A stretch of DNA of 60,835 nt from Pedobacter kyungheensis (GTDB taxonomy: Bacteria; Bacteroidota; Bacteroidia; Sphingobacteriales; Sphingobacteriaceae): the NCBI RefSeq assembly GCF_000812965.1, contig NZ_JSYN01000033.1:1-60835 (forward strand), given 5' to 3'. Positions 46,170 to 53,054 of this stretch are shown piece by piece. Position 1 is the stretch's first letter. Each line of letters starts with the position of its first letter. The position numbers and the translations under genes are program-made. Under the pieces are notes generated by a model. That model had not been told where the DNA came from, did no database searches, and saw nothing but the letters and a program-made list of their open reading frames with translations.

Positions 46170-47330
46170 TTAGATTATTTTTGTTATCCGGTCACTTTCA
46201 ATCACAAAATCTTCTCCCAACTGAATAAGATTTAAGCCCGGTGTTTTACCAATTGCTATTGAACCCAACTGTTTATCCAATCCGAGAAACTCGGCTCCGT
46301 TAATGGTGCCCCATTGTAAAAGCTGTTCAAAGCCTACCTTTTTGTGCTGCTGAAGGGTGATCATTTCAGCCAAAATACTCAACTGATGATTGCTGGCCAA
46401 ACTATCGGTACCCAAAGTAATTTTTACCCCCTCTTCCATAAGCAGATCAACATCGGGCAATGTATTCTCTATATATAAATTGGCCTGTGGACATAAGCAC
46501 CAGTATAAATTTGGATTGCTTTGTTTAGCAAATTCAATATCCGACTTACTTGTAACCGTATTGTGTACCAGTAGCGTTTTTTGTTCCTTAATATAAGGTA
46601 GCCAGGTTTTTAACGAAGTTTTGTGTGTTGGTTCAAAAAAAGAGATATCCATCCCTAAAAACTCATAAAGCTTTAGAAATCCACCAGTTTTGCCTTCGAA
46701 AAAAGCATTTTCGTCGACAGTTTCCTGATTGTGTACACTGATAAAAGCATTTGCCTTTTCGGCTTCCTGCTTAATTAATTCGAATAGTTGAGGCGAAACC
46801 GTGTAAGGCGCATGAGGAACGATAGATGCAGGCAGGGGTTCAAAACCCTGCTTAATTTCCTTCAAGTAATCCATTATGGCAGCTGCACGTTCAGGGTTAA
46901 AGCCCAAAGCCTCTATAAAGGTGTGATAATGGATCTTACTTTTTTCTTTTACTTTTTTAGAAGCAATCTGGTTAGCAATATCACCAACAGCAACAATCCC
47001 GCTATCGAACATTTGCTGATCAGCATTTTGCATCGCTAAATCAATCTGGCTGGCTTCGCTCTGCCTGTTCTTAATAATATGCTGTACAAATTCTACCAGA
47101 CCAGTCTTTTCTGGAATTTGCCCCAACATGTGCGAAAGCTCCAAATGACAATGCGTATTAATAAAACCGGGAACAATTGCACCTTTATAATGCGTAACAT
47201 CAAAGTTTTTGGCCTCACCGGCAGTTAATATCTGTTGTATTTCACCAGAGTCATTTACTGCAACCACGCCATTTTTAACCGGCGAACTACTTACGGGGAA
47301 AATCCAATCGGCAGAAAAGTATTTAAGCAT
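46170..47330 (-). CDS. Amidohydrolase (cytosine deaminase/aminohydrolase-like)
   Basis: A metal-dependent hydrolase of the amidohydrolase superfamily. The 386 residues have GFINTHCHLELSHML (the first metal histidines), SIVPHAPYTVSP, HNQETVDENAF, LVHNTV and the late metal aspartate in ITLGTDSLASNHQL. This set resembles the SsnA/AtzF/TrzF-type chlorohydrolase group, which deaminates N-heterocyclic substrates. The true substrate is unknown. It is followed after 3 bp by the nitronate monooxygenase gene. Confidence 0.85.
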   Translation of the reverse strand: MLKYFSADWIFPVSSSPVKNGVVAVNDSGEIQQILTAGEAKNFDVTHYKGAIVPGFINTHCHLELSHMLGQIPEKTGLVEFVQHIIKNRQSEASQIDLAMQNADQQMFDSGIVAVGDIANQIASKKVKEKSKIHYHTFIEALGFNPERAAAIMDYLKEIKQGFEPLPASIVPHAPYTVSPQLFELIKQEAEKANAFISVHNQETVDENAFFEGKTGGFLKLYEFLGMDISFFEPTHKTSLKTWLPYIKEQKTLLVHNTVTSKSDIEFAKQSNPNLYWCLCPQANLYIENTLPDVDLLMEEGVKITLGTDSLASNHQLSILAEMITLQQHKKVGFEQLLQWGTINGAEFLGLDKQLGSIAIGKTPGLNLIQLGEDFVIESDRITKII

Positions 47331-47406
47331 ACCTGCAAATTAAGCTGATTAAAGCAAGGCATCAAAATATTTAAGGGAAAATAGAATGGGAATGGGAAAG
47401 AAAAAG

Positions 47407-47479
<73 letters not shown>

Positions 47480-47764
47480 TTTTAATCGGGCTGCAATGAT
47501 AGAAAAAAAATTTCTTTTTAAAAAAATAAATAAAAAATACCTGAAAGCTGGCCGGCTTACCACACACATTTATTGTTTAACTGCAAAAGTTGACTTTTTG
47601 TGTAGTTATTCTCCCCAATATGTGGAGGAACTCCCCAATCAGCAATACCACGTAAAAACACAACACAATCATAACCAACACGTTAATTAGTCGTGCCAGT
47701 TTTGGCACCATTATGAAACCTTAGCAAGTATTGTTACACAAATTAAAATTTAAAAAATCATACT
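47480..47764. other. 285-bp spacer without a supported gene
   Basis: This spacer between tRNA-Thr and the first small secreted protein gene is A+T rich. A 64-codon reading frame (47496-47690) has no signal, composition or family support. TATCATTG near 47494-47501 on the minus strand is a near-match to the -7 box and could drive the tRNA. Confidence 0.6.
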
Positions 47765-48079
47765 ATGAAAAAGTTCGTATTAGCAGCAACAGTATTAGCA
47801 TTAGCAGGATTCTCAACCGTAAAAGCAAGTGAAGTTAAAGATTTAAAACCCACTGCAATTGTAGCAGTTCAAGATAGCGCCGTAAAAACTCCGGTTAAAT
47901 TAGAAGAATTACCTGAGCCAGTTACAACAGCATTAAAATCTGATGCTTACAAAGGATGGACTGCTACCGAAGCTTGGTCAGTAAAAGAAGGTGCCAAAGA
48001 GTATTACTTAATCAATGTTAAAAAAGAAGCAGAAACTGGTTCTGTGAAAATTGACAAAGACGGTAAACCCGTTCAATAA
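47765..48079 (+). CDS. Small secreted protein, tandem copy 1
   Basis: 104 residues with a signal peptide (MKKFVLAATVLALAGFSTVKA, cut after about 21). The mature region is DSAVKTPVKLEELPEPVTTAL...KGWTATEAW..., of a type resembling PepSY-like/DUF2874 small periplasmic proteins, a guess from composition. Role unknown. The next gene encodes a near-identical protein. The rest of the promoter region shows no clear element. Confidence 0.85.
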   Translation: MKKFVLAATVLALAGFSTVKASEVKDLKPTAIVAVQDSAVKTPVKLEELPEPVTTALKSDAYKGWTATEAWSVKEGAKEYYLINVKKEAETGSVKIDKDGKPVQ

Positions 48080-48163
48080 TTAAAATTTGTATAAACGCCG
48101 TTCAGGCATAATTAACATAAGCGTAGCCTCAGCGCTACGCATCACCTTAAAATTAAAAACAAG

Positions 48164-48478
48164 ATGAAAAAATTAATTTTATCAGCTGCGTTCTTAGCTT
48201 TTGCAGGATTCTCAGCAGTACAGGCAAGTGAAGTAAATACAATGAAAAATGCTGCAATTGTTGCAGTTCAAGATAGCGCAGTAAAAACTCCGGTTAAACT
48301 AGAAGAGTTACCTGAGCCAGTTAAAACAGCATTAAAATCTGATGCTTACAAAGGATGGACTGCTACCGAAGCTTGGTCAGTAAAAGAAGGAACCAAAGAG
48401 TACTATCTGATCAATGTTAAAAAAGAAGCAGAAACTGGTTCTGTAAAAATTGACAAAGACGGTAAACCCGTACAATAA
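48164..48478 (+). CDS. Small secreted protein, tandem copy 2
   Basis: 104 residues, nearly identical to the previous gene from about residue 33 to the end: shared DSAVKTPVKLEELPEPV and SDAYKGWTATEAWSVKEG. Only the signal region and the first mature residues differ clearly. This pattern suggests recent duplication or gene conversion. A terminator follows 33 bp downstream. Probable periplasmic or surface role; no known family assigned. Confidence 0.85.
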   Translation: MKKLILSAAFLAFAGFSAVQASEVNTMKNAAIVAVQDSAVKTPVKLEELPEPVKTALKSDAYKGWTATEAWSVKEGTKEYYLINVKKEAETGSVKIDKDGKPVQ

Positions 48479-48510
48479 AAACCCAAATATTACATCTACC
48501 TAGTATAAGA

Positions 48511-48535
48511 AAGCCGGATTATGTCCGGCTTTTCT
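48511..48535 (+). terminator. Terminator after the twin small-protein genes
   Basis: aagccgga (48511-48518) and tccggctt (48524-48531) pair exactly around a 5-nt loop, followed by a T-rich run. Confidence 0.85.
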
Positions 48536-48543
48536 TATTTTTG
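48536..48543 (+). promoter_or_regulatory. -7 element 4 nt before the response-regulator ATG (leaderless candidate)
   Basis: TAttTTTG is followed by ttac and then ATG. It overlaps the end of the preceding terminator T run, so termination and initiation are packed into 30 bp. No -33 TTTG was identified. Confidence 0.5.
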
Positions 48544-48547
48544 TTAC

Positions 48548-49879
48548 ATGGCGAGAATCCTGATTTTAGAAGACGATACTACTTTTGCTCAATTACTTGA
48601 AGGTTTTTTAACAAAAAACGGTCATGCAGTTACACTCGTAACCCATGTAAAACAATCTTTTAAACAGCTCGAAAACAGCGAATTTGAACTACTCTTAATC
48701 GATTACCGCCTTCCTGACGGAACAGGTTTTGAAGTATTAGAGCACCTACGCGACCGGGGTCTTTCTATTCCGGTAATTGTTATGACCAGCTTTAACGATG
48801 TGCGTACCGCCGTAAAATCAATTCAGTTAGGTGCTTTCGATTACATCACGAAGCCGGTTAATCCCGATGAGCTTTTAATGGTGATTAAAAATTCTCTTGC
48901 TAAAAAAGATTTAAAAAGTAGTGAGCCTAAAGAAGTAAACAGCGATTTTATTAAAGGCAAAAGTGCCATTGCCGATAAATTATACGGTCACATTAACCTG
49001 GTAGCGCCTACCGATATGTCGGTTATTATACAGGGTGAAAGTGGAACCGGTAAAGAATTCGCCGCCAGAACTTTGCACCAGCAGAGCAAACGTGCCGATA
49101 AACCTTTTGTGGCCATAGATTGTGGCGCATTATCTAAAGATTTGGCTGCGAGCGAATTGTTCGGGCATGTTAAAGGTGCTTTTACAGGCGCATTAAATGA
49201 TAAAAAAGGACAATTTGAAGCTGCAAATGGCGGAACCTTATTTTTAGATGAGGTGGGTAACCTGAGCTACGAAGTACAGATTAAACTTCTCAGGGCTTTG
49301 CAGGAAAGGGTTATCCAACCGCTCGGTAGCACCAAACAGATTCCGGTTAATGTACGCATTGTTACCGCAACAAACGACGACCTGGCAAACAGCATACAGC
49401 AAGGCGAGTTTCGCGAAGATTTATACCACCGCCTAAACGAATTTAAAATCCAGCTTCCACCATTGCGCGAGCGCGGGGGAGATTTAGAGTTATTCATCAA
49501 TCATTTTATACAATTGGCTAACCGCGATCTGGAACGGAATGTGAAGAGTGTTTCGGCTGAGGCAAAATCACTCTTATTGCAATACGATTGGCCTGGTAAC
49601 CTACGCGAGCTCAGTAATGTAATTAAGCGTATGGTTTTGTTGAGCCCGGGCGATGTAGCACAGGTAGAGGCATTGCCCGATGAAATGATGATTGCTGTTC
49701 ATCAGCAAACACAGCCCGGAAATTCTTCTGATTTAAAAGCTGTAAATGAGCAGAATGAGAAAACACTCATAACTGAAACCTTAATTAAGGTAAAACACAA
49801 CAAATCAAAGGCAGCAAAAATGTTAAACATTGATCGTAAAACATTGTATGCCAAGATGGAGCGATACGGCATTGAGTAA
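48548..49879 (+). CDS. Sigma-54-dependent response regulator (NtrC family)
   Basis: A two-component activator that remodels sigma-54 RNA polymerase. An N-terminal receiver domain (about 3-115) has acidic ILEDD and the phospho-acceptor aspartate in LLIDYRLPDGTG. The central AAA+ domain (about 140-370) has Walker A GESGTGKE, the GAFTGA loop (HVKGAFTGAL) and GGTLFLDEVG. A C-terminal Fis-type helix-turn-helix ends the protein (NKSKAAKMLNIDRKTLYAKM). The ATG at 48548 gives 443 residues; an upstream start at 48521 would include the promoter element. The partner kinase is not adjacent. Confidence 0.95.
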   Translation: MARILILEDDTTFAQLLEGFLTKNGHAVTLVTHVKQSFKQLENSEFELLLIDYRLPDGTGFEVLEHLRDRGLSIPVIVMTSFNDVRTAVKSIQLGAFDYITKPVNPDELLMVIKNSLAKKDLKSSEPKEVNSDFIKGKSAIADKLYGHINLVAPTDMSVIIQGESGTGKEFAARTLHQQSKRADKPFVAIDCGALSKDLAASELFGHVKGAFTGALNDKKGQFEAANGGTLFLDEVGNLSYEVQIKLLRALQERVIQPLGSTKQIPVNVRIVTATNDDLANSIQQGEFREDLYHRLNEFKIQLPPLRERGGDLELFINHFIQLANRDLERNVKSVSAEAKSLLLQYDWPGNLRELSNVIKRMVLLSPGDVAQVEALPDEMMIAVHQQTQPGNSSDLKAVNEQNEKTLITETLIKVKHNKSKAAKMLNIDRKTLYAKMERYGIE

Positions 49880-50038
49880 TCTTCATTTCAAATGAGTTAT
49901 ACTGCGCGCCATTCTGGTCTTACACTCAAACAAGAAAAACTCAATGAGTATTAAAAATATACTCTCCCTAAGGCTGTACTGGTAGCATCTTATATCCTAA
50001 AAATGTTCACCATACTATTTACGTTTTTGCTTTTTACA

Positions 50039-50116
50039 TGCTTACATGAAGTCCGCCATTGCATTGCTTGATTTTTCAGCTCGATGAGGATAATACCTCA
50101 CCCTACGGTTCTGCAA
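50039..50116 (-). ncRNA. Candidate guide-RNA scaffold and guide downstream of the dead Cas12f gene
   Basis: On the minus strand, 17 bases after the dead Cas12f stop, a 58-nt segment (50059-50116) begins TTGCAGAACC and ends AGCAATGCAA. The ends pair (TTGCA/TGCAA). Inside is a stem GGTGAGG/CCTCATC (one G-U pair that would be A-C on the other strand, favouring minus transcription). From memory, the Un1Cas12f1 repeat also starts TTGCAGAACC and ends AATGCAAC before its spacer. The next bases, TGGCGGACTTCATGTAAGCA (50039-50058), would be the guide. No matching target was found by eye in this window. Scaffold parts may extend into the 3' end of the dead Cas12f gene. Confidence 0.5.
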
Positions 50117-50132
50117 AAAACCTCTTTTTTTC

Positions 50133-51230
50133 TTATTCAACAATCACTTGTATACCTGCTTTAGCTGCCTTATAGCTAATCTTTGCCTTTAAACTGTAAT
50201 AGCTCCAATTCTGCAACAGATAATGATCCTCCCTGGCTATTTCCTCTTTTTCCTGCTGGTTGACCAAAAGCAGAGTTGCGGCCTGGTTTTTAAGACAAAA
50301 ATCGATCAGCATCTTGCTGTAAACATGCAGTTTTTGTTCCACATACCGCCTTTCCATATGCCGATAATCCTCTACACATTTCATTTTCTTCTTTCTTCCA
50401 TGGCCACCGCTGTTAAAATGAACTGCTTTTTTGACCCTATTTACCGCCGACTGTATGGCAAGCCTTCGGTGGAGAAATTCCTCCTTATTCCCTATAGCAT
50501 ATTCCTGGCTACCGACCTTAACAGTTACCGGATGTTCTATCGATAGGGAGGCTTCGGCTATTATAGTCGGGTCGAGTACATGGTGCTCCTTCTCAATCCG
50601 TATTGCAGCCAATAGAAATATTTTTCCTTTGTCCAATTGGATATGGCTGGCACAAAGCTTCAATGCACCACTTATAACCTTATCAAACATGGCCTTCTTA
50701 TCCGACCTGTCCTTTCCAAGGTAAGTTCTAAAAGGGATCTGAAAAAGCCTGAAAGTGAAATTTTTATTGTCAACTGCCCGGGTTAGTTTGGAGATTACCT
50801 CTGCACCAAAGGGCAACGGGATATTACGTTTATAGTTCCTTAGTGATTTTTCGCCTTTCCAATAAGCATCCTTTTCTTTATTGAAATTGGATATTAGCGT
50901 ATTGTTGAGGTTGCTCAAAATATTTGCAGGGATCTGCCCTTTGAAATGATTGGAGAGCAAACGGTAGGTGGTATTCTGGCGTGAGGATTTCAAAATACCG
51001 TTCGCCTCTTTTTTCTCATCAGCTATCTTTAACTTGATATCCTCCGTTAAATAAAAGAAATCCTTCACCCTTTCCTGTACGAAATGATGGCTCATGATCA
51101 TATTCGCTGCCCTGAAACAGATCCATTGCCAGTTATACAATTGATCAATCGCGTGTTTGACCACCTCCCGATCTTCGGAATCGATTACTAACTGTATTTT
51201 GCGGGTAACAACCGTAGTACTATTTTCCAT
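50133..51230 (-). CDS. Nuclease-dead Cas12f/TnpB-like protein
   Basis: A 365-residue homologue of TnpB/Cas12f RNA-guided nucleases. The C-terminal YYSLKAKISYKAAKAGIQVI (about 344-363) matches the helix and strand that precede the zinc ribbon in TnpB, but the protein stops there. Zinc ribbon and RuvC-III are absent. At the RuvC-I position LSIEHPVTV has glutamate in place of aspartate, and at RuvC-II LLLVNQQ has asparagine for the usual glutamate. Catalysis is therefore unlikely. It starts 1 bp after the sigma-factor stop. Nuclease-dead Cas12f paired with an ECF sigma factor is reported in Bacteroidota to drive RNA-guided transcription (recalled). Alternatively a decayed IS605-type protein. Confidence 0.75.
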   Translation of the reverse strand: MENSTTVVTRKIQLVIDSEDREVVKHAIDQLYNWQWICFRAANMIMSHHFVQERVKDFFYLTEDIKLKIADEKKEANGILKSSRQNTTYRLLSNHFKGQIPANILSNLNNTLISNFNKEKDAYWKGEKSLRNYKRNIPLPFGAEVISKLTRAVDNKNFTFRLFQIPFRTYLGKDRSDKKAMFDKVISGALKLCASHIQLDKGKIFLLAAIRIEKEHHVLDPTIIAEASLSIEHPVTVKVGSQEYAIGNKEEFLHRRLAIQSAVNRVKKAVHFNSGGHGRKKKMKCVEDYRHMERRYVEQKLHVYSKMLIDFCLKNQAATLLLVNQQEKEEIAREDHYLLQNWSYYSLKAKISYKAAKAGIQVIVE

Positions 51231-51231
51231 A

Positions 51232-52041
51232 TCACCTGATTTTTATTTTCCTTATTCTCAATGAAGCAGCAGCGAAAGCCTGCTGGATGTATCCCTGATT
51301 GAGGTTTAAGGCCTCCGCAATCTCTGTAAAACTATACTGAAGCTCATAACGCATTTGAAGGATCTTATACTGCTCTTCGCTCACATCTCCTTCAAACCTG
51401 AATCTGCTTGTTTTTTCAATTTGATCAAGTTTTTGCGAATCGGTGATTACTGCCTTTAAGCACTCGAGCGTCCGTTCCACTCTTCTTGCAACCTGATAAT
51501 CAGAAATTCCTCCAATATGCCAGGCCATCTGGCCGTAATCAAACGAATACTTGATGCAGAGCCTGATAAAAAGCTGCTGGTCCTGACTCAGGTTAGGAAT
51601 TACCGCTTTTATCTGCTCCCATTGTTTTATTTCCTCTTCTCCCGGTGCTTGATGATAAACAAACTCACCTTCATCCTCTTGGAAAGGATCATGACCTGCA
51701 ATAAATTCCTGGTAGTTTTCAATTTCGTCTAGTCGAAGCATATTGCGGTGGAATCTGTTGCAAGATGTTTTAAAGTACGCCCTGCAGCCCTCAGAAGTCA
51801 ATTTTCTGACAAAAGTTTCAATATGTTCCGGACAGGTTATATTTTCTCTGCATAACCAAAGCCTTAGGAAAGCTTCATTTACAATACAATCCGCATTAAC
51901 ATCATCCTTTATATATTTAAAACCATAGTAATATATAGGGCGATATAAAAGTTTGTAGAAAAATTCAAGCCCTTTCTCATTCCCTTGCTTAAACCTGATG
52001 AAATTTATGTTACGATTTGAGTTTGATTGCGCGTATTCCAT
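51232..52041 (-). CDS. ECF-like sigma factor linked to the dead Cas12f
   Basis: A 269-residue sigma-70-family protein. The region-2-like part (about 18-90) has GNEKGLEFFYKLLYRPIYYYG and NEAFLRLWLCRE, the ECF pattern. Two helix-turn-helix-like parts follow: LSQDQQLFIRLCIKYSFDYGQ to VARRVERTLECLKAVI (about 150-198), and a final region-4-like YSFTEIAEALNLNQGYIQQAF to the end. It is about 80 residues longer than ordinary ECF sigma factors. It is transcribed first in the two-gene unit, its stop one base before the partner start. No anti-sigma factor is adjacent, which suggests control by the RNA-guided partner. Confidence 0.8.
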   Translation of the reverse strand: MEYAQSNSNRNINFIRFKQGNEKGLEFFYKLLYRPIYYYGFKYIKDDVNADCIVNEAFLRLWLCRENITCPEHIETFVRKLTSEGCRAYFKTSCNRFHRNMLRLDEIENYQEFIAGHDPFQEDEGEFVYHQAPGEEEIKQWEQIKAVIPNLSQDQQLFIRLCIKYSFDYGQMAWHIGGISDYQVARRVERTLECLKAVITDSQKLDQIEKTSRFRFEGDVSEEQYKILQMRYELQYSFTEIAEALNLNQGYIQQAFAAASLRIRKIKIR

Positions 52042-52400
52042 GATGAATATATTTAATTTAGATATGATGCGTTTTCCGTCGTGGCAGACTATAAGGTTTG
52101 ATCGTGTACATTTTTGAGCCTGTCTTCAAATATGAACGCATCCAATATTTAGATGGATGCTCAAGATCTAGCCTTTAAACCAGCCTGCCTATCCTTGCAA
52201 AAAAGGCATAACAATGCCAGTGCGATGGTTTTTATCGTTTTTCGATGACTAATCGACTCAATATCGAAAAGTAAAGAAATTAATGCGGGAGGGCTATTAA
52301 ACAACTTGCCTAAAATCGTCCAATAGAAATTACCTCCTCAAATTAAAACTATTCAGGCGCACAGATTACCACCGAAATGAGGCAATTGAAAAAATGTTTT

Positions 52401-52435
52401 GATTTTAAAATCATACTCGTATGGGTTATACGAGT
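52401..52435. repeat. Palindrome and hairpin upstream of the sigma-dead Cas12f operon
   Basis: gattttaaaatc (52401-52412) is a perfect palindrome. A 7-bp stem actcgta/tacgagt (52415-52421, 52429-52435) follows with a 7-nt loop. They flank the larger structured element on its operon-proximal side and could be an operator or end structure. Confidence 0.5.
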
Positions 52436-52456
52436 CCTGCATAATGGATGCAATAC

Positions 52457-52611
52457 ATGTGAGGCTGCAAACCACGGCCGCTATAAAAGTTCTGACCCCT
52501 TAAGCTAACATGGATTTACAGCAGCCTCACATCTATTCGGACGTGCTAATATAGCACATCTTTAAATAGACGTGAGTATTAATCTGCTGTCTTGCACTAG
52601 CGGGGTCAGAA
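52457..52611 (-). ncRNA. Highly structured element with competing stems upstream of the sigma-dead Cas12f operon
   Basis: On the minus strand a nested fold forms: ttctgacccc/ggggtcagaa (52602-52611 with 52490-52499), acagcag/ctgctgt (52584-52590 with 52518-52524), ctcacgtctatt/aatagatgtgag (52565-52576 with 52526-52537, one G-U) and gtgcta/tagcac (52543-52557). A competing pair, atgtgaggctgc/gcagcctcacat (52521-52532 with 52457-52468), excludes the inner stems. The G-U pair would be A-C on the plus strand, favouring minus transcription. It could be an RNA switch in the operon leader, a second guide-scaffold RNA, or a 122-bp mobile element (52490-52611), as its ends are 10-bp inverted repeats flanked by aaag on both sides. 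Confidence 0.55.
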
Positions 52612-52727
52612 AAAGCAGCTACAAGACTCTTATTAATACACAATTATATAATCAAATATAAAAAAAATACCCAAAAAGTCAACATAAATATTGACTTATT
52701 ATTTTTTTTATATTAACAGCTTGCCAA
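52612..52727. other. Rest of the spacer before the XRE gene
   Basis: A+T-rich spacer containing the XRE-operator-like repeat (52676-52697). No gene or terminator was recognised in 52042-52400 either, which is the sigma-gene leader side. Confidence 0.4.
52676..52697 (+). promoter_or_regulatory. Operator-like inverted repeat before the XRE gene
   Basis: aagtcaa (52676-52682) and ttgactt (52691-52697) are exact inverted repeats separated by 8 bp, ending 30 bp before the XRE ATG. The spacing suits a dimeric Cro/CI-type repressor acting on its own gene. Confidence 0.5.
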
Positions 52728-52976
52728 ATGGAAAATTTGGACGTTAAAGATTTTAAAGTTTCTTTGGCAAAGCGTATAAAACAAAGAAGAGTGGAATTAG
52801 GTTTAACCCAAGCCTCCTTAGCTTTAAGGATAGGTTTTAAGGATAAACAAATTGTTAATAATTATGAAATACAGGGAGCCAACCCTACAGCTTACAACCT
52901 TGTACTGATTGCAAAGGCACTAGATATAACGGTGAACGATCTACTTGATTTTAGCAAACTTGAAAATTCCAAGTAA
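52728..52976 (+). CDS. Small XRE-family (Cro/CI-like) DNA-binding protein
   Basis: 82 residues, nearly all one helix-turn-helix domain (LAKRIKQRRVELGLTQASLALRIGFKDKQIVNNYEIQGANP), then a short tail. It stands divergent from the sigma-dead Cas12f operon across a 686-bp spacer holding the structured element, and its own operator-like repeat lies just upstream. It may repress itself or the operon (inference). Typical of small repressors on mobile or defence islands. Confidence 0.88.
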   Translation: MENLDVKDFKVSLAKRIKQRRVELGLTQASLALRIGFKDKQIVNNYEIQGANPTAYNLVLIAKALDITVNDLLDFSKLENSK

Positions 52977-53054
52977 GTTCTAAAATATTTCGCCATAAAG
53001 TTTTATGGGAAGTCATTCCGTTTTAATTTTCCAATTCAACCTTATTTTAGAATT

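Noticed and set aside
47496..47690. 64-codon reading frame after tRNA-Thr
   Set aside because: No signal, family motif or usable start context; the spacer is A+T rich.
50133..51230. Active IS605/TnpB insertion
   Set aside because: No TnpA gene, no subterminal hairpin pair typical of IS605, and the nuclease residues and C-terminal domain are missing.
49880..52727. CRISPR array near the Cas12f-like gene
   Set aside because: No repeated direct repeats with spacers were seen; only one repeat-like segment.
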